A stretch of DNA of 64,000 nt. Origin: Zygnema cylindricum. Lineage: Eukaryota; Streptophyta; Zygnematophyceae; Zygnematales; Zygnemataceae. Location of the stretch: contig JBBHKE010000901.1 in assembly GCA_037447655.1 (NCBI GenBank), positions 1 to 64,000 of the forward strand, written 5' to 3'. The position numbers and the translations under genes are program-made. Below are positions 1 through 9,299 of this stretch, piece after piece (the first letter of the stretch is position 1; each line of letters opens with the position of its first letter). A model generated the notes under the pieces. The model was not told the origin of the DNA and made no database searches. It saw only the letters and a list, made by a program, of their open reading frames with translations.

Positions 1-718
1 AATTAAATAAAAACGTTAAAAAAAAAATGGAAATTCCTGTTAGAAATGCAATTTTTTATACACAATAATGGTAAAAAAAACTGAAATATTCACCTGTTTA
101 TAAAGCCACGCCCTGTTGAAGAAAAAGCTGTACTGAAACAACCGATAAAGTACGAAACAGCAAAGACACTTAAAATACGTACGAAAAAAAAGTATCGTAA
201 GAGTCAGAGGTAAGGAATTGACAAGAACAGATTATAAAAAAAAAGTGAGATACACTGCAGTTCTTGTCAGATTATAAAATAGAAGTGAGATATTCTATAC
301 TATTGTAATGTCTGAAGCAAATTTCCTATAGAGGAAACATGGAGAAGGAAGGAAGCTTCGTCGAAGTTACTCTGATGAAGTTACGAGGAAGCTGCTGTAA
401 GATGTAATATTGTACACTTTGGATAGTTATCGACTTATCGTACGCTTGGACCATTGATCAAAAAGTGCGAAAAGAACGTACGATTTATATGCATATTCTA
501 AACGCGTTTTCCGGGCGTACCATATATATCGTACGAGCACACCTGATATAGCGTTTGCACACGTTTTCGCACTTTTTATCCGTGCTTTGGATGGGACTCT
601 AGAATGGTCTATCCTACGGGAAGAAAAGCTCATACACACTATACATCAGTTAGGGTGACGTTCCATGAGGAAATTCTGTAATCGTACGGCGAACATTACA
701 GGATGCTACATTTTGAAC
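1..718. other. Non-coding DNA, no gene recognised
   Basis: AT-rich sequence with many GTAC-containing words. A short imperfect direct repeat (CAGATTATAAAA followed by AAGTGAGATA) occurs twice near 228-297. Reading frames here are short and show no family I recognise. The right edge (711-718, TTTTGAAC) is the target duplication of the next element. Confidence 0.6.
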
Positions 719-1018
719 CATAGTTCAAAAGTAGGTGAAAGTAGGCCCATACAATATGCCTATTGTATGCAAAACATACAATATGACCTTAAGACCCATA
801 TTGTATTCGGACCTAACCAATTAAAACATTCGGACCAAAAATTAGACCAATTAGAACATTCGGACCAAAAATTTTATTTTCACCGTCAGATTCGGACGAT
901 CGGATGGTCGCTGATCAAAGTAGCGATCTAAGAAGATCACATGAAAAGCCCATAACACAACTTACGATAAAGGCGCCGACCAAAGGCCTACCATAAAAAC
1001 GCCTACTTTTGAACTATG
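719..1018 (+). mobile_element. MITE family 1, copy a (hAT-like, 300 bp)
   Basis: Both ends carry the terminal inverted repeat CATAGTTCAAAAGTAGG. The element is flanked by a perfect 8-bp direct repeat, TTTTGAAC, at 711-718 and 1019-1026. An 8-bp target duplication is typical of hAT transposons. It is too short to code for a transposase, so it is non-autonomous. Its right half matches, in reverse complement, the left half of the 1889-2524 copy, so the two belong to one family in opposite orientation. Superfamily assignment rests only on the target-site length. Confidence 0.8.
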
Positions 1019-1026
1019 TTTTGAAC

Positions 1027-1888
1027 GATGTTGTGTCGCGCAGAGTTTGTAATTCACGTGCTCAAAATTGAATGGTACCACGTAAGATAAGATCGTATAT
1101 TGAAAATAGTCAAAGATTTTTCTCACCGACCAGCTTCAACTTGGAATCTTCATTGGCGTACCATGTACGTGTGGACCAGGTCATCGTACGACATAATTTT
1201 TGTACTCTTTTCAGATACCAGCTCATTTTTTTTGGGTTTTTGACTTTCTGTTTTTTCGCGTGACGAATGAGCGCTGCCACAAATAGTGTGACGAATGGGT
1301 GCTAACTAAAATAGCGTGACGAAAGTTCGTTACGAGATTGCTTTTGTGATTTCGGTTAGGATTTTTGAATGGATGTATCATGTGCGAAATTTTTCGATTT
1401 CCGTTGGTTGCCATCTTGACACGTATGTTCATTATCCAACGTGTCGCGGCTCAATTTTTTCTGTAAATGGTGATGTACCTCGACGAGGTACAAGGTACAT
1501 CACCATTTACAAAAACTTTCGAAGCGAATGCTTCACGAAAACAAATCCAACGGTCATTGTTACCTCCCAGACCTTCGAGGATATTGGCAAGATTTGATGT
1601 AATGTTGTTCGCGCATAAAAACAAGATAAGCGGTAAAAATGGTACGGATAGGCGCCGATTTCTGTAAACTACCCCACTTTTCGTCTGATGGAACGCCACT
1701 CTAACCTGAACTATTTAACTGTCCACAGTATATTTCCATATCAGAGGGCAGTCTCTTAGGGCACTTTCCCATGTAACTGAAACTTTAATCTTGTTTCTAG
1801 TGAAGATTCTCCGTACATATTTCAGAGCATTCCGATGTAAGCGAAAAAAACTGTAGACATGTAGACAAAAAGTGACAAGAGGATAAAC
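1027..1888. other. Non-coding spacer with short tandem words
   Basis: No supported gene. Around 1261-1325 the word GTGACGAATG or a close variant recurs three times. The stretch includes the palindrome at 1462-1511, listed separately. Confidence 0.5.
1462..1511. repeat. Perfect 19-bp-arm palindrome
   Basis: The left arm TGTAAATGGTGATGTACCT (1462-1480) is the exact reverse complement of 1493-1511, with a 12-nt spacer that also contains GAGGTAC. The RNA would fold into a very stable hairpin. It could be a remnant of a foldback element or a hairpin RNA precursor; nothing in the sequence decides between these. Confidence 0.85.
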
Positions 1889-2524
1889 CATAGTTCAAAA
1901 GTAGGCGTTTTTATGGTAGGCCTTTGGTAGGCGCACAAAACTTGGCACTAAACTCGCGTAGAGTAGGCATATTGTATGGGTGTGCGTTGCGGACACTCTT
2001 GTACGATCGTACGAATATGACGTATGATCATAGTACAGCGCACGCCACCTGACGAAGTTTTTTAGCGAACTGACGCGGCGTAGGATGACATTCCGCCGAA
2101 AAGAAAACCCGGAAAAAAAAAAACGCGGATAGGCAACCTGGTTGGTCAATTTGAGGTTTTATTTAGTGTGGCCTTCAAAATTGCAGACGCTAATATGACA
2201 AATTGTCCTATCGTAAGTTGTGTTATGTGCTTTTCATGTGATCTTTTTAAGATCAATACTTTGATCAGCGACCGTCCGATCGTCCAAATCTGACGGCTGA
2301 AATAAAAAACACCTCAAAATTCACAGAAAAAATATTTTTTGTCCGAATATTTTCCAAAATTTAGACATGCCATTTAATTCTCTATCGATCGATTTGCAAC
2401 TCAACCCTCTTAACCTATTTTTTCATTTTTCGACCAATACAATATGGGTCTTAACGGCATATTGTATGTTTTGTATACAATAGGTATACTGTATGGGCCT
2501 AATTTCACCTACTTTTGAACTATG
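1889..2524 (-). mobile_element. MITE family 1, copy b (636 bp, inverted orientation)
   Basis: It has the same terminal inverted repeats as the 719-1018 copy (CATAGTTCAAAAGTAGG at 1889, its complement ending at 2524). The segment around 2205-2310 matches the reverse complement of about 855-975 in copy a. It carries about 300 bp of extra interior (roughly 1930-2200) missing from copy a, so copy a looks like a deletion derivative. The flanking 8-mers GGATAAAC and ATTGAAAC share only their last four bases, so no clean target duplication is visible. No transposase is encoded. Confidence 0.7.
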
Positions 2525-3055
2525 ATTGAAACGTATAATTCGTGACTTTTGAAAAAATAGTAAAAAGTCGCGTTGTAGTTTCTGTCCGATAAATTGAACG
2601 GACAAATTATGTAAAAAGTACAGCGTTTCAGCGTAATATGTACGGTTGTTTACGGTAATGTACGGAATTTAGCGAAATCATACGTCGCAGTTATTAGTAT
2701 TTTCTGTCCAGTAAACTGAACAGAAAATTCACGGAACTTGTACGTTACTTTTTCGAAAATGTACGGACATTTACGAAAAGAGACGTTGAGTTTCACACTA
2801 TTTGCGCGCGTTAAGTTTTAATAATGTACGGACATATTGTTCATTTTTTTTTTGAATAAGGCGCCATGCACTGTTGAAAACGAAACCGCACAGACGCCGC
2901 CTCCCTCTAACCAACCCTCCTCCCTCCCAAGCTTTCTACTTTCCTCTCTTCCAAACTTCGACAGAAGCAACCATGCCCATAAATCGAGGAGAGGAGTGGG
3001 AGCACGTGAAGGCTGCAGACGGTGGGAAAATGTCATTCATACACGGTCTCTGTGC
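2525..3055. other. Non-coding DNA with two hairpin-like repeats and a CT-rich patch
   Basis: Two related motifs at 2579-2609 and 2701-2731 each contain a short inverted repeat (TGTCCG with CGGACA; TTTTCTGT with ACAGAAAA). A pyrimidine-rich patch with CCTCC words lies at about 2895-2950. Short open frames across it look like chance reading of low-complexity sequence. Confidence 0.45.
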
Positions 3056-3059
3056 AGTC

Positions 3060-3391
3060 GTATTCTGTCTTAGAGATAGAGAGAGAAGGCGGCCACGGCT
3101 GCCATGGTATCAAACATACAGACTTTTACAAAAATGATGCATCACCCGGGATTTGATCTAGGCTCTACGACTTTTATTCATATCTTTTATCACGTCCGTT
3201 ACCAGTCGATGAAGAGTTCCCAATTCACACATAGAGTGTGATGCATACTTAAACACATACAATATTTTAGCGCTCATTTAACAGAAAACTTACAATATGC
3301 GGTATATGTGAAATTTATTTTTGTTTACATGTACGGAATAGTACGGACAAAAATTTATTAACGATTTTTTCAAAAGGTTCAATGGGTTTGT
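3060..3391 (+). mobile_element. Fragment of a Copia LTR with tRNA-like module
   Basis: The fragment has the same order of landmarks as the complete LTRs elsewhere in the window: GAGA-rich leader, GGCTGCCATGG near 3096, then an antisense tRNA-like segment at about 3136-3212. On the minus strand that segment contains TGGTAACGG (A-box-like) and, further on, AGATCAAATCCC (B-box-like). No LTR end or internal region is recognisable, so this is a remnant. The right boundary is set by the target duplication of the next LTR. Confidence 0.45.
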
Positions 3392-3848
3392 TGAAACTCT
3401 GAGACCTCCATTGGCCCTCAGAGTATGCAGATCCAAAAGAAGCTAATCTAGATAGTGCCGACTCCAATTTAATATAAACCCAAGTGACTGACCCCTTGAC
3501 AGTCAGAACCCCAATATAGATTCACCCCTGTGAAATAACACTTTCTGTGTGCTCAGTTCCACCACAGAATGCAAAGTTAGAATATGAGATTTGGACACAT
3601 TCACCCACTTTGACTTTCCCTTAGAAATACAGCCACCCTGGCAGACAAAAACTCTGACCGACTACACCCCTGTGTAGCCTAGACTCCCCTGAGTCCGCAG
3701 CAAAAAGAATCACTGAAAATGGTCAAGTAAATTGATAGTTATGGCTGGCCAAAGTTTGCCATTTATACAGGGTGCTCTCTGGGAGAGGCAGCTGCCTACC
3801 CAAAATTTATCTAAGTCCTATTCCCTCTCTAAAATTCTATCTACTGAA

Positions 3849-3925
3849 GTACGGCACCAATCAAATTACTGTATCGTACATAAAAGTACAGGTGCCGGTG
3901 TACTTTATGTACGGCCATTGTACGA
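3849..3925 (-). promoter_or_regulatory. GTAC array of LTR family A
   Basis: Six GTAC tetramers lie within about 77 bp. The same arrangement (TCGTACA, CCGTACA, AAGTACACCG and further GTACs) recurs upstream of a GATTGG/ATTGG motif in the other LTR families. GTAC is the core recognised by plant SBP-box (SPL) transcription factors. Binding is an inference; the array itself is directly visible. Confidence 0.5.
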
Positions 3926-4382
3926 CATGGCAAAAATGTCGACACGTGTCATATCCGGATTTGTTCCCGTAATCTCCGGAGTTGCCGCAATCCAATGTAG
4001 TGTTACCACGTGTCACTTAATGTGGCGGTGATCGCAAACCGCCAAAATCGTACGCCGCGATCTCGGCATCCTTCGCGGCCGTCCGATCAAATTTGGATTT
4101 CAATCGTGGCCGTCATAAATACCTGCGCGGTATTCTTTCCGGCGTCAAACAAACCGCGCGGTATTTATTTCGTAATCGTACCGTACGTCGTACTTTCCAC
4201 AACTGTTTCTATGCAGTATCGAAACAAATGCGCGGTATCCGTTCTGCCCCCCCATTCCGTACTTCGTACTAAATTAAACTGTATCTATGTAATAAGTATC
4301 TATTTAGCAGTTAAACGGATTAATCTACATTTAACGATTTATATATTTGTCAAACCCTATATATCGTAATATCTATTCTAGA

Positions 4383-4456
4383 CATAACGGCTAGAGCTAA
4401 CGGCTAGTGCGGGTTGACGGACGGTAGGTACCAGGATCAATTCCTGGGTCCGTCAA
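4383..4456 (+). other. tRNA-like module antisense to LTR A
   Basis: The plus strand reads TAACGGCTAGAGCTAACGG (A-box-like) followed about 45 nt later by CCAGGATCAATTCCTGG, a perfect 5-bp stem around a 7-nt loop like a tRNA T-arm. GTTGACGGAC and GTCCGTCAAC flank the T-arm and can pair, so the region can also form one long hairpin. The LTR is on the minus strand, so this module runs against it, as in the other LTR families here. Confidence 0.55.
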
Positions 4457-4653
4457 CTAACTTTTGGTAAGTCTACCTAATTTACCCCCTGTCTTCTCTA
4501 GAGAGCCTAGGCAGCCATGGCTCTAGCTCCCTATCCAACCTTCAGTGACTACAACAAGTATGGGAGCTTGGAAAAGGGAGTTAGAGGCAGACCGCCTCAG
4601 CTCTTTTTCTATCCTAATACAGACCTATAAAATACTCAAATATCAACATTTGT

Positions 4654-5626
4654 TACGTATAATTCGTTGCGATTAAATTGTTCGCACTAAACGCCGTGAA
4701 CAACTATGGTTTTATGTCCATGAAATTGTGACGTGACCCAAACACGCCAAAATCAGTAAAATTATTATTTTTTGTGCGCAATTCGATAATTTCTTCCTCT
4801 ATTTTAAAGTAAACTACTATCGTGTCCCATACATTACGTCGTCTATACTATTCAGTTTGAGCTGGTATCGCAAGGAGTTGACGACAAACCGACCAAAGTG
4901 TACCACAATAAGGACAACGACCAATAAGAATTTACCTTCACTAGTAAATCACGCCCGTTACACGGGCGTGGACAGTGTCCTATTTTTCATGCCCGTTACA
5001 CGAACTTGGACAGTGTTCCGTTTATCATCCCCGTTTTTCATGATTGTTACACTTGGGACCGTGTTCTGTTTACCAAAACGTCAAAGTACTATTGTACTAT
5101 TTTAAACTTCCGTACGAACTTTAGTTGACGCGACCCAAAACAAAACGATTGACAATAGTACTGTTTTAAACTTCCGTACGGACTTTTGTAGACGCGACCC
5201 AAAACAAACCGATTGACGCAAACTGGTTAACAAGATCGAACGGGGACAGTGTCCCGTTTATCATGGCCGTTTACACGCGCATGGACCGCGTCCTGTTTAT
5301 CAAAACATCCAAGTACTTTTTGTACTATTCAAGGCATCCATACGTATATTTGTAGACGCGAGCCAAAACTACACAACGATTGACTGAAATTTTCGATTTG
5401 TCCCGCGTCCTGTTTATTAAAACGTCCAAGTACTTTTTGTACTATTCAAGGCGTCCGTATGTACATTTGTAGACGCGACCCAAAAGTACACAACGATTGA
5501 CAGAAATTTGAGATTTGCGGGACAAAGATACCCGTTTGCTGACGTCGGCCAAAGGACACGCCGTTTAGGGGTGCAGACGAACGGAAAATGGGCCTATTTA
5601 AAGGTTTCCAAAGCGACGACCAATGA
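4654..5626. repeat. Non-coding DNA with degenerate tandem repeats (about 4960-5515)
   Basis: A diverged unit recurs about four times (near 5076-5145, 5150-5216, 5290-5395 and 5400-5510). It contains TCCTGTTTAT, AAAACGTCCAAGTAC, TTTGTACTATT, CTTCCGTACG or GCGTCCGTA, GACGCGACCCAAAA and CGATTGAC. A second word, CCCGTTACACG, repeats around 4965-5010. No protein is encoded. The sequence could be a decayed minisatellite or the subterminal region of an unrecognised transposon. Confidence 0.55.
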
Positions 5627-5867
5627 TGTAACAGTAACAGCAGATCGAACTTGTTTGTAAAGGGGTATTTAGGTGTTATGGATTTAGAGTACTAAATTTG
5701 GTGGACGTCCGCGAAAGAATAGCGCTATTTAGAGTCCTATTTTAAAAGATATAGCGATTGGTGTATTTAGGTGACAGCTAGGGGTCAAAATAATAGGTGG
5801 GTAACATTGAAACGGGTTAAGGGTCAAAGTAGTCGCGGAATTTAAGGCGTACGTCTATATAAAGTAC
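5627..5867 (+). mobile_element. First part of the Gypsy-1 5' LTR
   Basis: It begins TGTAACAGTAACAGCAGATC, the same start as the Gypsy-1 3' LTR (22313) and the Gypsy-2 5' LTR (28806). It follows them to ...TATATAAAGTAC at 5867. In the 3' LTR the next bases are TAATAGTGG; here the matching TAATAGTAATTTGG is found at 15745. The LTR is therefore split by an insertion covering 5868-15744. The 5 bases before it are AATGA, against AACGG after the 3' LTR: three of five match, so the target duplication is at best eroded. Confidence 0.8.
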
Positions 5868-5954
5868 GCCACAGAACCGGTACTTGAATCCTCTCTTCCC
5901 CCCCTCCTTACTCCCCCCCCCCCCACCCTTCTTTTCCAACATCAAACTTTATGT
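5868..5954 (+). mobile_element. Probable 5' end of the R2-like non-LTR element
   Basis: A pyrimidine-rich stretch with long C runs lies exactly between the broken Gypsy LTR and the Copia-1 LTR. The sequence after Copia-1 (12256 onward) is equally pyrimidine-rich and leads into the non-LTR ORF. The simplest reading is that both are the 5' untranslated part of one non-LTR element that Copia-1 entered. This is inference; no second copy is available to confirm it. Confidence 0.45.
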
Positions 5955-6853
5955 TATCCTGAGGTTTACGGGAAATTTATATTAGTTAGGGTTTATTTAT
6001 TTAAAATGTATGTGCCGGCGATAGGAATTGATCCTTGTACCTACCGGCCGGCAGACAGGAAATAGCCGGAAGCCTTAGCCGTTAAGTCTAGGATTAATGT
6101 TACGTAGTATATAGTTTGATAATTATTTAAATATGTATACGTACGATAAATCATTTAACTGTAATAGATTACGGGATACATAGATCCGGTAATATATAAA
6201 GTACGGATTACGGTACGGACTAGAAATCAATACCGCGCATTTGATTCGTAAGTGAAACAAATACGGCGCATGTATTTATTACGGCTATAATTAAATCCGA
6301 ATTTAATCAGACGGCCGCAATTAGCGCCGAGATCGCGGAGGAAGATTTCCGCGGTTTGTGGCCATCGCCACATCGGATGACGCGTGGCGAAATTACGTTG
6401 GATTGTGGAATCTCCGAAGATTATGACACCGAATCCGGATATGACATGTGTCGACATTTAGGCCATGTCGTACAATATCCGTACCTAAAGTACACCGGCA
6501 GCTGTAATTTTGCGTACGGAACTCAATTCTGATTGGTTCCGTATATCATTAGATAGAGTCTGTGAGAGAGATAGGACTTAGAAAAATTAGAAGATAGGAC
6601 CCTCTCTCCCAGAGAGCTTCTGTACAAAAGGTCAAATTTGACCCTCCATAACTTACTGCTCAGGGGAGAAAATTCAGAGATTCTTTTTGCTATCGACTCA
6701 AGGGAGTCTTGCCTTCACATGGGTGCAGGTGGTCAGGGTTTTTGTCTGCCAGGGTGGCAGTTATTTTTGCTAAAACAAAAAGGGGTCAGGGTTATCCTAG
6801 AGGCTTCTTGGAAGCTGTCTACTCTGAGGACTTATGGAGGTCTCAGAGTTTCA
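5955..6853 (+). repeat. Copia-1 5' LTR (5'-truncated)
   Basis: It matches 11357-12255 base for base in length (899 bp each). It ends GGTCTCAGAGTTTCA just before the primer site. It holds an antisense tRNA-like module at 6011-6093, a GTAC array at 6468-6518, an ATTGG motif near 6533 and hairpin-forming words CTCTCTCCCAGAGAG and GACTCAAGGGAGTC in the probable R region. The missing first 150 bp includes the GAGA-rich leader and GCCATGGCTACC motif seen in the 3' LTR. Confidence 0.85.
6011..6093 (-). other. tRNA-like module antisense to the Copia-1 5' LTR
   Basis: On the minus strand TAGACTTAACGGCTAAGGC (A-box-like, resembling a tRNA-Arg D-arm) is followed by GGATCAATTCC (B-box-like). On the plus strand TGCCGGCGATAGG and CCTACCGGCCGGCA can pair around an AATTGATCC core. 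The copy in the 3' LTR is at 11413-11495. Confidence 0.55.
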
Positions 6854-6868
6854 GGTTATGGGCCCACC
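6854..6868 (+). promoter_or_regulatory. Copia-1 primer binding site (half-tRNA type)
   Basis: GGTTATGGGCCCACC lies directly after the LTR end. It is the exact reverse complement of the anticodon-arm segment GGTGGGCCCATAACC of plant initiator tRNA-Met as I know that sequence, not of its 3' end. Drosophila copia is the known precedent for priming by a cleaved initiator tRNA. The ATG at 6858 lies inside the site and is in frame with Gag. Confidence 0.75.
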
Positions 6869-7946
6869 CTCTAGGGTACCAATTTTTAATGGAACTGGCT
6901 TCATATACTGGGAAAAAATGATGATAGGAGCTCTATGCGAAAAAAGGTTTTGGGGGATAGTGAGAGGACGGTTGGGGCGTCCATCAAGTCTTGGAATTCC
7001 TCCAGGGTTTGGAGGAACCGGATTCACCAGGAAAGAGGATCCACCTTCAACGGAGGAAACAAAAGAAGGAGAGGTGGTGGACAAAGGAAAGGAGAAGGAG
7101 ACGACCACACCAATAGCAACTGGTTCGACATTCATGTCACCTATTCCGAGGAATGAGGAGAATGATACTGAAACCTGGGACTTCAACAATATGGCGGCAA
7201 AGCACTTCATCCTACGCCATCTCACTCAAGGACTTGCATGTCCTCATTTGCAGGTAGAAAGGGCATCCGGTCTTTGGATGGCTCTCATAGAGATGTACCG
7301 AAGTGGTACAATTCAACAATAACAGTTGGCTGATCAGAAAGTTAAGGAGTATGTATACAAAGGGGGAAAAATGTTGGATTTTTGAAATGAGCTTGCTACA
7401 CTCTTCATGGAGTTAGAGAGTGCGGGAAAAGATTTTAGTGAAAAAGAAAAGGTTAACTGTTTACTGATGAAGTTACATGATGAGTTCGTGAACATAGTTT
7501 ACCGTGTGCAGGACTTGCCTGACTCAAGGTGGATATGGAACTCAGTGGTAGGGATGATTCTCGTTCAAGAGAATACAATTGAGATCCGAAGGGGAGGAAA
7601 GAGTGGCCAAGCCTTGGCAACAGCAACTAATTGGAGGTACAGGGATTCCCGAAAACCGGTCGGAAACTATGGGGGTAGGGAGCAGAAAAAACAGGCCGAC
7701 GAGCTCGCACCAAGGGCTCCCAAAGGTTTATGTCATTTTTGTAAGAAACCGGGGCACTGTATGGCAGAGTGCACTAAGCTAACCGAGCTTCGATTAAAGG
7801 AGGGGCAGACCGGTGGTACCCCGAGAGGAAAGAAAAAGGCCCTTGTCACACAAGTACTTGAGGCGGAATCCGAGGACGAGGACGATGAGCTCATTTTGGA
7901 TGAGGAGTTGGAGGCGAAAAATGAGGTCGAAATTCCACGAAGGTAA
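6858..7946 (+). pseudogene. Copia-1 gag (capsid/nucleocapsid), interrupted
   Basis: Gag packages element RNA in cytoplasmic virus-like particles. The frame opens with MGPPSRVPIFNG at the ATG inside the primer site; an upstream in-frame ATG at 6834 lies in the LTR. The segment around 7410-7590 has the UBN2/retrotransposon-gag look (LMKLHDEFVNIVYRVQDL). A zinc knuckle CHFCKKPGHCMAEC is at about 7731-7772, and an acidic tail follows. In-frame stops occur at 7320-7322 (TAA after CAA), near 7383 and at 7944-7946 just before KCAYGG. Several would revert to Gln by a single T-to-C change. The protein continues in the same frame into the protease. Confidence 0.85.
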
Positions 7947-7964
7947 AAATGTGCTTACGGTGGA

Positions 7965-9299
7965 TTGAAAGGTGAAGCAGGCTGGATTGTAGATTCAGGT
8001 GCCTCCATGCACATGTGTAAGGATAGACACATGTTCACTAAGATAAGAAAGATTCCCACCGTAGAGATAGAGTACGGGGATAGGAGGATAGTCACCACTA
8101 CTCTTGTAGGATCGGTAGATCTGAAAGTGTTAGTAGAAGGAAAGACATCCATATTAACATTCTCCGATGTATTGTTTATTCCAGAGCTGAACAAAAATCT
8201 TATCTCTACATCAGTATTAGATGATAAGGGTTTTTTCACTAGCACCAGGGAAGGAGTCTTTACTGCTAGTTTTGAGGAGGATGTCTATTTCATTGCTGAA
8301 AAAGGTAGCCATGGGATGTTTACGCTCGTTTTAAGTAATGAAAAGAAGAAACTTTATTATGCTGGTGTTCATGATATTATGATGTGGCATAAGAGGCTTG
8401 GGCATGTGAATCTAGATAAGTTAAGAGAGATGAAAAAGATGGGAGTGGTGGAAGGGATTCAGTTCAGTGAAAGTGATGATATAAGTGATTGTAGTGGATG
8501 TGCTCAAGGTAAAGCACACAGATTACCCTTTCCTAAATCAGCCACCTATAAGGAAGAAAAAATTCTAGATCTAGTACACACAGATATTTGGGGACCAGCT
8601 AAAGTGCCCTCACCGGGGGGGAAGAGATTTATAATGACTATAACTGATGATTGGTCTCGATATTCCCGGGTATATTTTTTGAAAAACAAGTCCGAAGTTG
8701 AGGATTGTTTTAGACAATATAAAGCATGGAGCGAAAAACTCCATGAAACTCCAATCAAGAGAGTAAGGAGTGATAATGGTGGAGAGTATACTTCTAACCA
8801 GTTTGAGAATTTTATGAGGGAAGATGGGGTTCAACATCAAAAGACAGTTCTTGAAAATCCGGAACAGAATGGGGTAGCTGAAAGGTTAAATGGAACACTA
8901 AGTGATAGTGCCAGAAGTATGTTGTCAGATAAAAAGATAAGAAAAAGGTTTTGGGCAGAAGCAATGAACTGTGCTAATTACCTCAAGAATAGAGTTCTTA
9001 CTTCAGCTATAAAAGATCAAACACCTTATGAGAGATGGACAGGTCGGAAACCAGACATATCTCACTTAAAGGTTTTCGACAGTCAAGTGTTCAGTCTAGA
9101 TACTGATCGGTCCAATTGGAAGCTAGATCCTAAAGGAAAACCGGGATACTTATTAGGATATGATGAAGATGTTAAAGGATATAGAGTTTATGATCTAAAA
9201 AGGGAAGATATAATCTTAGTAAAGCATCTAGTAGTCATGGATGAAGCAAAAGTCTGTGGATCCCTTCAAATATACGAAGTCAGTAAAAATCAGATTTGA
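7965..9299 (+). pseudogene. Copia-1 protease and integrase
   Basis: This part of the polyprotein cuts Gag-Pol and inserts cDNA into the genome. The aspartic protease motif DSGAS is at 7992-8006. Next comes the integrase zinc-binding region (HKRLGHVN near 8389 and CSGCAQGK near 8494). The catalytic triad is intact: HTDIWGP near 8579, RSDNGGEY near 8766 and Glu in EQNGVAERLN near 8860-8890. The frame runs 444 codons without a stop and ends where a one-base shift in the GCAAAAGTC run near 9246 moves the reading to the RT frame. It is the best-preserved Copia integrase in the window. Confidence 0.9.

Larger units (their letters stand above)
3392..4648 (-). mobile_element. Solo Copia LTR (family A), 1257 bp
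   Basis: On the minus strand the LTR begins TGTTGATATTTGAG and ends GGTCTCAGAGTTTCA, the same end as both Copia-1 LTRs. It is bounded by a perfect 5-bp duplication, TTTGT, at 3387-3391 and 4649-4653. No primer site or gag follows, so it is a solo LTR left by LTR-LTR recombination. It contains the GCCATGGCTGCC motif, an antisense tRNA-like module (plus strand 4383-4456) and a GTAC array (3849-3925). Confidence 0.9.
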
